From: Georgenia_A wangjunii | GTDB taxonomy: Bacteria > Actinomycetota > Actinomycetes > Actinomycetales > Actinomycetaceae | DNA: 64,000 nt | NCBI RefSeq assembly: GCF_036421915.1 | Contig: NZ_JAZGOM010000003.1 | Direction: 5' to 3' (one strand) | Shown: positions 36,279 to 45,433 of the stretch, piece after piece | Position numbering within the stretch: the stretch's first letter is position 1 | Layout: each line of letters opens with the position of its first letter | The notes under the pieces: model-generated | Told to the model about the DNA's origin: nothing | Seen by the model: the letters and a program-made list of their open reading frames with translations, nothing else | Database searches by the model: none | Program-made: the position numbers and the translations under genes

Positions 36279-37274
36279 ATGAGCACGACGAGTGAGATCA
36301 CGACGATGACGCCCGAGCAGGCGACCTGGTTCGCGGGCACGTTCGAGACCATCGTCTCCACGGTCGGCGAGGCGGTCATGGGCAAGGCCAACGTCATCCG
36401 GCTCGTCGTCACGACGCTGCTCTCGGGCGGGCACGTCCTCCTCGAGGACTACCCCGGCACCGGCAAGACCCAGCTCGCGCGCTCGCTCGCCGCCGCGGTC
36501 CAGGCGGAGAGCTCGCGCATCCAGTTCACGCCGGACCTCCTGCCCTCCGACGTCACGGGCGTGTCGATCCTCGACCCGAAGACGCAGACCTTCGAGTTCC
36601 ACAAGGGCCCGATCTTCGCCTCGGTCGTCCTCGCGGACGAGATCAACCGCGCGTCCCCCAAGACGCAGTCGGCGCTCCTCGAGGTCATGGAGGAGGGGCG
36701 CGTCACGGTCGACGGCAAGCCGCACGGCGTGGGCCGCCCGTTCATCGTCCTCGCCACCCAGAACCCCATCGAGCAGGCCGGCACGTACCGCCTGCCCGAG
36801 GCGCAGCTCGACCGCTTCCTCATGCGCACCTCGATCGGCTACCCCGACCACGCGGCGACGGTCTCCATCCTCGCCACCGCCGCCGTGCGCGACCGCGCCG
36901 CGGCCATCACGCCGGTCATCACCGGCGCCGCCGTCGTCGACATGATCGAGCTCGCGGGGACCGTCCACGTCGACCCGGCGATCCTCGAGTACGTCTCGCG
37001 CATCGCCGTGGAGACCCGGCGCGCGGAGAACGTCGTCCTCGGCGTGAGCGTGCGTGGCGCGCTCGCCCTCGTCCGCGCCGCGAAGACGTGGGCCGCCGCC
37101 CACGGGCGCAACTACGTCCTCCCGGACGACATCAAGGACCTCGCCGAGCCCGTCCTCGCGCACCGCCTCGTCCTCGACGCCGAGGCGGAGTTCGAGGGGG
37201 CCACGGCCGGTGGCGCGCTCGCCGCCGTCCTCGCCGAGATCGCGCCGCCGAGCCAGCGCGGCGGCGACCGCTAG
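36279..37274 (+). CDS. MoxR-family AAA+ ATPase
   Basis: Chaperone-type AAA+ ATPase, 331 aa. Walker A is EDYPGTGKTQLA (~59-66), Walker B is VLADEINRASPKTQSALLE, followed by MEEGRVTVDG, sensor 1 LATQNPIEQAGTYRLPEAQLDRF and the lid with VRGALALVRAAKTWA. MoxR proteins act with VWA or DUF58 partners in maturing or inserting protein complexes. Here the DUF58 gene begins 3 bases after its stop, and a transglutaminase-like membrane protein follows, the common MoxR-DUF58-TG trio. The trio lies between the giant surface protein and the FtsK ATPase, which suggests it helps assemble the envelope part of this locus. Confidence 0.95.
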   Translation: MSTTSEITTMTPEQATWFAGTFETIVSTVGEAVMGKANVIRLVVTTLLSGGHVLLEDYPGTGKTQLARSLAAAVQAESSRIQFTPDLLPSDVTGVSILDPKTQTFEFHKGPIFASVVLADEINRASPKTQSALLEVMEEGRVTVDGKPHGVGRPFIVLATQNPIEQAGTYRLPEAQLDRFLMRTSIGYPDHAATVSILATAAVRDRAAAITPVITGAAVVDMIELAGTVHVDPAILEYVSRIAVETRRAENVVLGVSVRGALALVRAAKTWAAAHGRNYVLPDDIKDLAEPVLAHRLVLDAEAEFEGATAGGALAAVLAEIAPPSQRGGDR

Positions 37275-37277
37275 GCG

Positions 37278-38549
37278 ATGAGCGCCCCCACCTCCACCGC
37301 ACGGGTCCGCAGCGTCCTGGCCGAGCGCCTCGGTGAGACGAGCGCGCTGCGCACCCTCGTCGAGCGCACCCGCGGGTCACGGGCCGGGATCACGCGCACC
37401 CTCAGCGGCGTGAGCGTGGCGGGCTGGGTGGTCCTCGCCGTCGGCGCCGCCGCTCTCGTCGCCGGGCGCCGCCTCGGCTGGCTCGAGCTCGTCGCCGGCG
37501 GCGCCGCGCTCGTGACGACGTTCGTCGCGGCCGCCGTCTTCACCCTCGGCCGTCACCCGTACGACGTCGCGCTCGCCCTCAGCGACAAGCGGGTCCTCGT
37601 CGGCGACCGCGCCATGGCCGGGGTGACCGTGCGCAACACCGCGGGGCGCCCCGTCCTGCCCGCGCGCGTCGAGCTGGGCGTCGGCGCGACCGACGTCGCC
37701 TTCGCGCTGCCCGCACTGCGCGCCGGGGAGGAGCACGAGGAGATCTTCGCGATCCCCACCCACCGGCGCTCCGTCATCGACGTCGGTCCCGTCCGCACGG
37801 TCCGCGGCGACCCGCTCGGCCTCATGCGTCGCGCCGTCCCGTGGGGCCAGGCCGTCGAGCTCTACGTCCACCCGCGCACCGTCCGGCTCTCGAGCTCGGC
37901 CGCCGGGTTCATGCACGACCTCGAGGGGCAGGCCACCCGCGAGATCACGAACGCGGACCTCTCCTTCCACGCCCTGCGTGAGTACGTCCCCGGCGACGAC
38001 CGCCGTTACGTCCACTGGCGCAGCTCCGCGCGCACCGGCAAGCTCATGGTCCGCCAGTTCGAGGAGAGCCGGCGCTCCCACCTCGTCGTCGCGCTCTCGC
38101 GCAACGCCCGCGACTACGCCGCCGACGACGAGCTCGAGGTCGCCATCTCGACGCTCGGGTCGCTCGGCCTCCAGGCGATGCGCGAGGACAAGGACCTCAC
38201 CGCCCTCACGACGCACGAGACGCTGCGCGCCGTGTCCAAGGGCCAGTTCCTCGACGTCCTCACCCGCATGGAGGTCGGCGAGGGCCCCGGCGGCGTCGTC
38301 AGCATGGCGCACCAGATCAGCCGCGACGTCGAGCGCGCCTCCATGGTCGTCCTCGTGTGCGGCTCCGGCGTCAGCGCGGCCGACATCCGCGCCGCCGGCG
38401 CCGTCCTGCCCATCGACGCGCGGGCGTTCGCCGTCCAGGTCGAGCTCGGCGCGGAGACGGCGGTCCACACCGTCGGTGTCGTCACCGTCCTCACGGTCGG
38501 CTCGCTGTCCGAGCTCGCGCGCGGCTTCCGGAAGGCGGAGCGCCGATGA
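37278..38549 (+). CDS. DUF58 protein (VWA-like), MoxR partner
   Basis: Protein of 423 aa. Two adjacent hydrophobic helices (VSVAGWVVLAVGAAALVAG, LELVAGGAALVTTFVAAAVF; ~45-95) are followed by a beta-rich region. The DUF58 signature is YVPGDDRRYVHWRSSARTGKLMVRQFEE (~235-260, quoted in part), then a VWA-like fold. Its metal-site Ser residues are not obvious: the usual DxSxS position reads ALSRNARDY, so ion binding may be lost. It overlaps the next gene by 4 bp (ATGA). Membrane location is predicted from the helices. The role is inferred from constant association with MoxR ATPases. Confidence 0.9.
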   Translation: MSAPTSTARVRSVLAERLGETSALRTLVERTRGSRAGITRTLSGVSVAGWVVLAVGAAALVAGRRLGWLELVAGGAALVTTFVAAAVFTLGRHPYDVALALSDKRVLVGDRAMAGVTVRNTAGRPVLPARVELGVGATDVAFALPALRAGEEHEEIFAIPTHRRSVIDVGPVRTVRGDPLGLMRRAVPWGQAVELYVHPRTVRLSSSAAGFMHDLEGQATREITNADLSFHALREYVPGDDRRYVHWRSSARTGKLMVRQFEESRRSHLVVALSRNARDYAADDELEVAISTLGSLGLQAMREDKDLTALTTHETLRAVSKGQFLDVLTRMEVGEGPGGVVSMAHQISRDVERASMVVLVCGSGVSAADIRAAGAVLPIDARAFAVQVELGAETAVHTVGVVTVLTVGSLSELARGFRKAERR

Positions 38550-40801
38550 GCGGCCTCGTCGCGTACGCGCGCCGGCGGTGGGTCGACGCCGCGGTACCGG
38601 TCGCCCTCGTCCTCCTCGCCCTCGTCCCCCTCGGACCGGTCTTCGCCTCCGGGCACCTCGTCGCGGCCGTCGTCGGCGGCGCGCTCCTGGCCGCCGCCGT
38701 CGCCCTGGTCGGGGCGTGGCGGCGCTGGTCGACGCTCACCGTCCTCGGGGCGGGGTTCGTCGCGCTCGTCGCCGGGTCCGCGCTCGGTGCCCCGACGACG
38801 GCGCTCGCCGGGCTCGTGCCGACGCCCGCCACCCTCGGCGCCGTCGGCAGCGGCTTCGTCACCGGGTGGAAGCAGGTCGTCACGCTCGCGCCCCCGCTCG
38901 GGGCGAGCGGGAACGTCCTCGCCGCGCCGTACCTCCTCGCCTTCGTCGCCACGCTCGTCGCGGTGACCGTCTCCCTGCGCGCGAAGCGCCCGGCGTGGGC
39001 GCTCGTCGCGCCCGGCCTCGCCCTCGTCGGCGCCATCCTCCTCGGCACCGCCCGCGAGACGCTCGCCCTGCCCGTCGCGCTCGTCGGCGCCCTCGGGGCC
39101 CTCGTGTGGGTGGCGTGGCGCACCGGGCGCCTCCAGCGCGGGCGCGCCGTCGGCGTCCTCACCCTCGTCGCCGTCGCGGCCGCCGGCGGGACCGGCGTCG
39201 GGCTCCTCGCCCCCGGGGACACCCCGCGCGTCGTCCTGCGCGAGATCCTCGAGCCGCCGCTCGACCCGCACGACTACCCGAGCCCCCTGGCGGGGTTCCG
39301 CTCCTACCTCAAGGACCACCGGGAGGACACGATCCTCACGGTGCGCGGGCTGCCGTCGGGCGCGCCCGTCCGGCTCGCGACGATGGACGCCTACGACGGC
39401 ACGACGTGGAGCGTCGCCGGCGGCGGCACCGACGGGTCCGGGTCCTTCCAGCGCATCGGTGAGCGCGTCGAGGTGGACGTCCCCGACGGCGCCACCCGCA
39501 TCGAGGTCGAGCTCGGCGAGTACGACGGCGTGTGGCTGCCCGACGTCGGGCGCACGTACGACGTCGAGTTCACGGGGGAGGGCGCGCAGGAGCACGCGCG
39601 CACGTTCTACTTCAACCGCGTGAGCGGGACGGGCATCGTCACCGACGGCCTGCGCGAGGGCGACACCTACACGCTCACCGCGACGACGACGCCCGAGCCC
39701 CCGGTGAGCGCGCTCGAGGGCGCGCCGCTGGCGGGCGTCGAGCTGCCCGACGTGCGCAACGTCCCCGACGTCCTCGCCTCCGCCGCCTCCCAGATGGTGG
39801 CCGAGGCCGAGACCCCGCTCGCCCGCACGCAGGCACTCGTCACCGCGCTGCGGGAGGGCTTCTTCTCCCACGGCCTCGAGGGCGACGCGCCCTCCCGCGC
39901 CGGCCACGGGGCGGCCCGCCTCGCGGAGCTCCTCACGGCCGAGCTCATGATCGGCGACGAGGAGCAGTACGCCGCGGCGATGGGCCTCCTCGGCCGCGCC
40001 GTCGGGCTCCCCACGCGGGTCGTCATGGGCTTCGTGCCCGAGGACGGCGCAGCGGGCGCGGAGACGGCCATCACGGGCGAGGACGTCACCGCCTGGGTCG
40101 AGGTCGCGTTCGAGGACCACGGCTGGGTGCCGTTCTACCCCGTCCCGGACGAGGACCGCATCCCGCAGTACGAGGACCCGACGCCGCAGGACCGGCCCCA
40201 GCCGCAGGTCCTGCAGCCGCCCCCGCCGCCGCAGGAGCCGCCCGACGCGCCGCCGATGGAGCGCGACGACGTCGAGGCCGACGAGGAGGAGATCCCCGAG
40301 GAGGAGGGCCCCAGCCGCACCGCGATCATCATCGCCGCCATCGGGATCCCGCTCCTGCTCGTCCTCGTCCCGATCACCATCATCCTCGCGCTCAAGCTCC
40401 GGCGCCGCCGGCGCCGGCGCCGCCACGGGGCCCCGACCGTGCGCCTCGCGGGCGGCTGGAGCGAGGTGCTCGACCACGCCCGCGACCTCGGCGTGCCCGT
40501 GCGCACCGACGCGACCCGCCGCCAGGCGGCCGCCGACCTCGAGCGCGGCCTCGCCGAGCCGGTCCCCACGGGCCGCCGGCGGAAGACGCCGAAGCCGGTG
40601 GACGCCTCCGCCGTCGAGGCGCGCCGGCTCGCGCACGGGGCGGACGCCGGGGTCTTCGGCCCCGGCCTGCCGGACGAGGACGCCGTCCAGGCGTACTGGG
40701 ACCAGGTGGGGTCCACAGTGGCGCGACTGCGCTCGGCCGTGGGCCGGCGCCGCTGGATACGCTCGCGGCTCTCGCTGCGATCGCTGCGAAAGGACCGATG
40801 A
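38546..40801 (+). CDS. Transglutaminase-like membrane protein lacking the catalytic triad
   Basis: Protein of 751 aa. About seven N-terminal helices (residues ~12-220) precede an extracellular transglutaminase-like domain (~300-540), a Pro/Glu linker (PPPPPPQEPPDAPP region), one more helix (AIIIAAIGIPLLLVLVPITI, ~590) and a basic cytosolic tail. The core motifs are recognisable but altered: GDEEQYAAAMGLLGRAVG has Glu where the nucleophilic Cys should be (~472), VTAWVEVAF has Thr for the His (~515), and FYPVP has Tyr for the Asp (~530). It is therefore probably a binding rather than catalytic domain, unlike the intact enzyme at 7293-8132. It is coupled to DUF58 by a 4-bp overlap. Confidence 0.88.
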   Translation: MSGLVAYARRRWVDAAVPVALVLLALVPLGPVFASGHLVAAVVGGALLAAAVALVGAWRRWSTLTVLGAGFVALVAGSALGAPTTALAGLVPTPATLGAVGSGFVTGWKQVVTLAPPLGASGNVLAAPYLLAFVATLVAVTVSLRAKRPAWALVAPGLALVGAILLGTARETLALPVALVGALGALVWVAWRTGRLQRGRAVGVLTLVAVAAAGGTGVGLLAPGDTPRVVLREILEPPLDPHDYPSPLAGFRSYLKDHREDTILTVRGLPSGAPVRLATMDAYDGTTWSVAGGGTDGSGSFQRIGERVEVDVPDGATRIEVELGEYDGVWLPDVGRTYDVEFTGEGAQEHARTFYFNRVSGTGIVTDGLREGDTYTLTATTTPEPPVSALEGAPLAGVELPDVRNVPDVLASAASQMVAEAETPLARTQALVTALREGFFSHGLEGDAPSRAGHGAARLAELLTAELMIGDEEQYAAAMGLLGRAVGLPTRVVMGFVPEDGAAGAETAITGEDVTAWVEVAFEDHGWVPFYPVPDEDRIPQYEDPTPQDRPQPQVLQPPPPPQEPPDAPPMERDDVEADEEEIPEEEGPSRTAIIIAAIGIPLLLVLVPITIILALKLRRRRRRRRHGAPTVRLAGGWSEVLDHARDLGVPVRTDATRRQAAADLERGLAEPVPTGRRRKTPKPVDASAVEARRLAHGADAGVFGPGLPDEDAVQAYWDQVGSTVARLRSAVGRRRWIRSRLSLRSLRKDR

Positions 40802-40805
40802 CCTC

Positions 40806-43800
40806 ATGCGGATCAAGCTGACGCTCCTGCGGACGACGGCGGAGCCGGCCGACCTCGCGGTCACGGTCGACGGCACGGCGACGGTCCACGACCTCGCCCG
40901 GTCGCTCGCAGAGAGCGACCCGGCGGGGGCGATGTACGGCGCCCGCGAGACGACGAACCTCACGCTGCGGGTCCACGGCACGCCCGGCAGCGACGACTCG
41001 ACGACCCGGCTGCTCTCCCCGGAGGTCGCCGCGACCGAGACGGTGCGCTCCGGGACGGTCGTCTCCCTCGCGCAGGCGACGAGCCACTACGACGCCGCCG
41101 CCTCGGCCGCGCCCATCGCCCGGCTGCGGGTCCTCGAGGGCCCGGACTCGGGGCTCGAGGTGCCCCTGCCCGAGGGCACGTCGATCATCGGCCGGGGCAA
41201 GGGCTGCGACGTCCGGCTCAGCGACCCGACGGTGTCCAAGGAGCACGCCCGGCTCGCCGTCACGGACATCATCGAGATCGTCGACCTCCGCTCGGCGAAC
41301 GGTCTCCTCCTGGGGGAGGGGCTCGTCCAGCGCGCCGCGCTCCTGCCGGAGGACACGGTCATCCTCGGCGACACGACGATCCAGGTCTCGCGGATCGCCG
41401 CGAGCCGGCACGCCTCGCTCGACGCCGCCCAGGTGGCGTTCAACCGCTCGCCGCGCCTCGCCCCGCGCTACGAGGGCGAGGAGGTCGAGGCGCCCAAGCC
41501 GCCCGAGCCGCCGAAGCCGGGCCGCTTCCCCATGGTCATGCTCATCGTGCCGCTCGTCATGGCGCCGATGTTCCTCCTCGGCGGGCGCAATGCCCTCAGC
41601 CTCATCTTCCTCGCGATGATGCCGCTCATGGTCGTCGGCAACTTCCTCGACCAACGCGTGACGGGCAAGCGCACCTACCGCGCCGCCATCGCCCAGTTCA
41701 CCGAGACGATCACCGCCATGCGCGCCGAGCGCGAGGCGGAGCGGGCGCGCGAGCGTGCCGTGCGGCGGGGCGAGTCGCCCTCGGTCCCGGAGATCGAGGC
41801 CGCGACCCTCGCGCTCGAGCCGCTCCTGTGGACGCGGCGCCCCGAGCACGAGACGTTCCTCGACCTGCGCCTCGGCCTGGGCACCGTGCCCTCGCGCAAC
41901 ACGATCAAGCTGCCCGCCCGCAACAACGCCGTGCCCGACTACTGGGACCAGGTCGTCGCCCTCAGGCGCGACTTCGCCGAGATCGACGAGACCCCCGTGA
42001 CCGTCCAGCTCCGCGAGAGCGGCGCCCTCGGGCTCGCCGGACCGCGCGCCGTCCTCGACGACGCGGTGCGCGCCGTCGTCGCCCAGGTCGTGGCGCTGCA
42101 CTCCCCGGCGGAGCTCGTCCTCACCCTCGCCACGTCGGCCGCCAGCGCGAGCCGGTGGGACTGGGCGAAGTGGCTCCCGCACGTCGGGTCGATCCACTCC
42201 CCGCTCGACGGCTCCCACATCGGGTCCAACCAGGCGGGGGTCATCCAGCTCGTGTCCCGCCTCGAGGGCCTCGTCGAGGAGCGCCGCGCCGCGCCCAAGA
42301 CCCAGGGCCGCTCGACTGTCCTGCCCTTCGTCGTCCTCGTCGTCGAGGACGACGCGCCGATCGAGCGCGGGCGGCTCGTCCGCCTCGCCGAGGAGGGCCC
42401 CGACGTCGGGGTCCACGTCATCTGGTGCGCCGCCTCCGCCGAGCGGCTCCCGGCCGTGTGCCGCACGTTCGTCACGGTGAGCACGTCGACCGACGCCGGC
42501 GCCGCCGGGTACGTGACGACGGGCGCGTCGGTCCAGCCGATGCGCTGCGAGGTGCTCCCCGCGGCGTCGGCCGTCAGCGTCGCCAAGCACCTCTCCGCCG
42601 TCGTCGACGCCGGCGCACCCGTCGACGACGCCTCCGACCTGCCGAACCGGGTCTCCTACCTCAGCCTCGTCGGGACCGAGGTGGCCCAGGGCGCGCAGGG
42701 GATCCTCGAGCGGTGGCGCGAGAACGGTTCGCTCACCCCGCGCGACGGGCGCCCGCCCCAGCGGCGCCGGCACGACGCCAACCTGCGCGCGCTCATCGGC
42801 CAGGGCGCGACGGAGCCGTTCACCCTCGACCTGCGCACCCAGGGCCCGCACGCCCTCGTCGGTGGCACGACCGGCGCCGGCAAGAGCGAGTTCCTCCAGT
42901 CGTGGGTGCTCGGCATGGCGACGGCGCACAGCCCGGACCGCGTGACGTTCCTCTTCGTCGACTACAAGGGCGGCTCGGCCTTCGCGGACTGCGTCAACCT
43001 CCCGCACACCGTCGGGCTCGTCACCGACCTGTCCCCGCACCTCGTGCGCCGGGCCCTCACGTCGCTGCGGGCCGAGCTCCACCATCGCGAGCACCTCCTC
43101 AACCGCAAGGGCGCCAAGGACCTCATCACGCTCGAGCGCACCGGGGACCCGGAGTGCCCGCCGAGCCTCATCATCGTCGTCGACGAGTTCGCGGCGCTGG
43201 CCACCGAGGTGCCGGAGTTCGTCGACGGGGTCGTCGACGTCGCCCAGCGCGGCCGGTCCCTCGGGCTGCACCTCGTCCTCGCGACGCAGCGCCCCGCGGG
43301 CGTCATCAAGGACAACCTCCGCGCCAACACGAACCTGCGCGTCGCGCTGCGCATGAACGACGAGTCCGACTCCAAGGACGTCCTCGGCCTCCCGCTCGCC
43401 GCCGGCTTCGACCCGGCGATCCCCGGCCGCGGCGCGGCCCGCACGGGCCCCGGGCGCATCACGATGTTCCAGGCCGGCTACGCCGGCGGGCGCACGAGCG
43501 ACGCCGCGCCGGCCGCGCAGGTCGACGTCGAGACGCTTGCCATGGGCACCGGCACCCGGTGGGAGAAGCCCGAGGACCCGGAGCAGGCCGCGGTCGAGCT
43601 CGAGGGCGACGAGGGCCCCACGGACATCACCCGCATCGTGGAGTCCGTGAGCGACGCCGCCCACGCCGCCGGGGTGCCCGCGCCGCGCAAGCCGTGGCTG
43701 CCGACCCTCGCCCCGGTGCAGGACCTCTCGGCGCTGTCGCCGCGCACGGACTCCGCGCTCGTGCTCGGCGTCGTCGACGACCCGGCGCGCCAGCGCCAGG

Positions 43801-45233
43801 TGACGACGTACTACCGGCCCGACGTCGAGGGCAACATCGCCTTCTACGGCGCCGGTGGCTCGGGCAAGTCGACGGCGCTGCGCACCCTCGCGCTCGCCGC
43901 GGGCATCACCCCGAGCGGCGGGCCCGTCCACGTCTACGGGCTCGACTTCTCCTCCGGCGGGCTCTCCCCGCTCGACGGGCTGCCGCACGTGGGCGCCATC
44001 ATCGACGGCGACGACGCCGAGCGGATCCAGCGGCTCCTGCGTCAGCTCCGCGACGTCGTCGAGGAGCGGTCGGTCCGCTACGCCCAGGCGCACGCAAGCA
44101 CGATCGAGGAGTACCGGACGATCAGCGGGCGCGGCGACGAGCCGCGCATCCTCCTCCTCATCGACGGCTTCGGTGCCTTCCGGGCCGAGTGGGAGGCCAC
44201 GACCGCGCGGATGCCCTGGTACCAGCTCTTCCTCCAGCTCCTCGTCGACGGCCGCGGCGCGGGCGTGCACGTCGCCGTCACCGCCGACCGCAGCGGCGCC
44301 ATCCCGTCGTCGGTGGCGGGGAGCCTGCCGCGCAAGGTCATCATGCGCCAGGTCGACGAGGGCTCCTACGCCATGCTCGGCGCCCCCAAGGACGTCCTCG
44401 ACCCGAGCTCCCCGCCGGGGCGCGCCATCAGCCCGGACGGCCTCGAGATGCAGGTCGCCGTCCTCGGCGGCTCGCCCAACCTCGCCGAGCAGGTGCGCGC
44501 CATCGAGAAGCTCGCCGCGACCCTGCGCCGCGCCGGCGTCCCGTCCGCCCCGGCCGTGCGGCGCCTGCCTGAGGTCGTGCCCGCGGGTGAGATGCCCGCG
44601 GACGTCGGCGGACTGCCGGTCCTCGGCGTCGCCGACGACACCCTCGCACCCCTCGGGTTCGAGCCGGTCGGCACGTTCCTCCTCGCCGGCCCGCCGCAGT
44701 CCGGGCGTACGAACGCGCTGCGCTGGCTGGTGGAGTCCGTCGCGGCCGCGAGCCCCGGCTCCCGGCTCGTCTACCTCGGGGCCCGGCGCTCGACGCTCGC
44801 GGGGCTGCCGCTGTGGACGCACTCGGCGACGGGCGCGGCCGACGCCGCCGCGCTCGCCAAGGAGGTGCTCGACCTCTTCGCCGAGCCGCCCGAGGAGGGC
44901 CGCGCGGGCAATGTCCTCGTCCTCGAGTCCCTCGCGGACTTCCTCCAGGGCACCGCGGAGACGCCGGTGACCGAGCTGATCAAGGCGGTCAAGCGCAACG
45001 AGCACTTCGTCATCGCCGAGGGGGAGACGAGCTCGTGGGGGTCGTCGTGGCCGCTCATCTCCGAGATCCGCAACGGCCGGCGGGGCCTCGCGCTCCAGCC
45101 CGACCAGGTCGAGGGCGACGCGCTGTTCCGCACGGCGTTCCCGCGGGTATCCCGCAAGGAGTTCCCGGTGGGGCGGGGGATGGTCGTCGACAAGGCGAAG
45201 GTCCGCCGGGTCCAGGTCCCGCTCCTGCCGTAG
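40806..45233 (+). CDS. FHA-FtsK/SpoIIIE ATPase, EssC/EccC-like type VII secretion motor
   Basis: Protein of 1475 aa, the core of type VII-like export. N-terminal ~95 residues resemble a ubiquitin/FHA-like fold. A clear FHA domain (~105-200) has GTSIIGRGKGCDVRL and DPTVSKEHARL. Two membrane helices lie at ~240-285 (MVMLIVPLVMAPMFLL). Three P-loop modules follow: the first, at ~686, has GGTTGAGKSEF and Walker B IIVVDEFAAL (~789); the second, ~1015, has GAGGSGKST but Walker B LLLIDGFGA; the third, ~1295, is degenerate, GPPQSGRT, without the Lys. The FHA-helices-three-ATPase order is that of Firmicutes EssC rather than mycobacterial EccC. ATG 40806 is 2 bases after the TG-like stop. The gene ends 200 bp before the WXG100-like gene. 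Confidence 0.93.
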   Translation: MRIKLTLLRTTAEPADLAVTVDGTATVHDLARSLAESDPAGAMYGARETTNLTLRVHGTPGSDDSTTRLLSPEVAATETVRSGTVVSLAQATSHYDAAASAAPIARLRVLEGPDSGLEVPLPEGTSIIGRGKGCDVRLSDPTVSKEHARLAVTDIIEIVDLRSANGLLLGEGLVQRAALLPEDTVILGDTTIQVSRIAASRHASLDAAQVAFNRSPRLAPRYEGEEVEAPKPPEPPKPGRFPMVMLIVPLVMAPMFLLGGRNALSLIFLAMMPLMVVGNFLDQRVTGKRTYRAAIAQFTETITAMRAEREAERARERAVRRGESPSVPEIEAATLALEPLLWTRRPEHETFLDLRLGLGTVPSRNTIKLPARNNAVPDYWDQVVALRRDFAEIDETPVTVQLRESGALGLAGPRAVLDDAVRAVVAQVVALHSPAELVLTLATSAASASRWDWAKWLPHVGSIHSPLDGSHIGSNQAGVIQLVSRLEGLVEERRAAPKTQGRSTVLPFVVLVVEDDAPIERGRLVRLAEEGPDVGVHVIWCAASAERLPAVCRTFVTVSTSTDAGAAGYVTTGASVQPMRCEVLPAASAVSVAKHLSAVVDAGAPVDDASDLPNRVSYLSLVGTEVAQGAQGILERWRENGSLTPRDGRPPQRRRHDANLRALIGQGATEPFTLDLRTQGPHALVGGTTGAGKSEFLQSWVLGMATAHSPDRVTFLFVDYKGGSAFADCVNLPHTVGLVTDLSPHLVRRALTSLRAELHHREHLLNRKGAKDLITLERTGDPECPPSLIIVVDEFAALATEVPEFVDGVVDVAQRGRSLGLHLVLATQRPAGVIKDNLRANTNLRVALRMNDESDSKDVLGLPLAAGFDPAIPGRGAARTGPGRITMFQAGYAGGRTSDAAPAAQVDVETLAMGTGTRWEKPEDPEQAAVELEGDEGPTDITRIVESVSDAAHAAGVPAPRKPWLPTLAPVQDLSALSPRTDSALVLGVVDDPARQRQVTTYYRPDVEGNIAFYGAGGSGKSTALRTLALAAGITPSGGPVHVYGLDFSSGGLSPLDGLPHVGAIIDGDDAERIQRLLRQLRDVVEERSVRYAQAHASTIEEYRTISGRGDEPRILLLIDGFGAFRAEWEATTARMPWYQLFLQLLVDGRGAGVHVAVTADRSGAIPSSVAGSLPRKVIMRQVDEGSYAMLGAPKDVLDPSSPPGRAISPDGLEMQVAVLGGSPNLAEQVRAIEKLAATLRRAGVPSAPAVRRLPEVVPAGEMPADVGGLPVLGVADDTLAPLGFEPVGTFLLAGPPQSGRTNALRWLVESVAAASPGSRLVYLGARRSTLAGLPLWTHSATGAADAAALAKEVLDLFAEPPEEGRAGNVLVLESLADFLQGTAETPVTELIKAVKRNEHFVIAEGETSSWGSSWPLISEIRNGRRGLALQPDQVEGDALFRTAFPRVSRKEFPVGRGMVVDKAKVRRVQVPLLP

Positions 45234-45326
45234 CGTGCCGGCGTCCGGGGCGTGCGCTGCGCGGTGGCGTGGGTGCGCGTCGTCGGCGGCCGTGGCGGGT
45301 GCCGCGCGCGGACCGTGGCGGGGCGC

Positions 45327-45340
45327 GGGGAGTTCTCCCC
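45327..45340. promoter_or_regulatory. Inverted repeat in the gap before the WXG100-like gene
   Basis: GGGGAGTTCTCCCC, a 6-2-6 inverted repeat ~95 bases before ATG 45434. The surrounding 200-bp gap (45234-45433) is long for this locus, and it holds AT-richer sequence near 45377-45395 (ATCAATGACGTATGGAT) that could contain a promoter. A separate, stronger promoter for the small substrate gene is plausible, and the repeat may be its operator. Confidence 0.35.
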
Positions 45341-45433
45341 ATGGGCGCAGGGCGACAGATGCCCCTCGCGCCGGGTATCAATGACGTATGGATCCCGCCG
45401 GTGGGCGGTGGGACCGCGACGGAGGGAACGGCT

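Noticed and set aside
30268..36282. A second 2000-codon plus-strand frame overlapping the giant surface protein
   Set aside because: It is almost pure Arg/Pro/Ala/Gly, as expected of a shifted frame in GC-rich DNA. The chosen frame has ordered Ig-like and FnIII repeats.
40392..45005. Very long minus-strand open frame (over 1500 codons) opposite the FHA-FtsK gene
   Set aside because: Composition is the antisense of a GC3-rich gene (runs of Arg, Ala, Val, Leu, Asp, Glu), with no recognisable motifs. The plus-strand frame has clear FHA and P-loop motifs.
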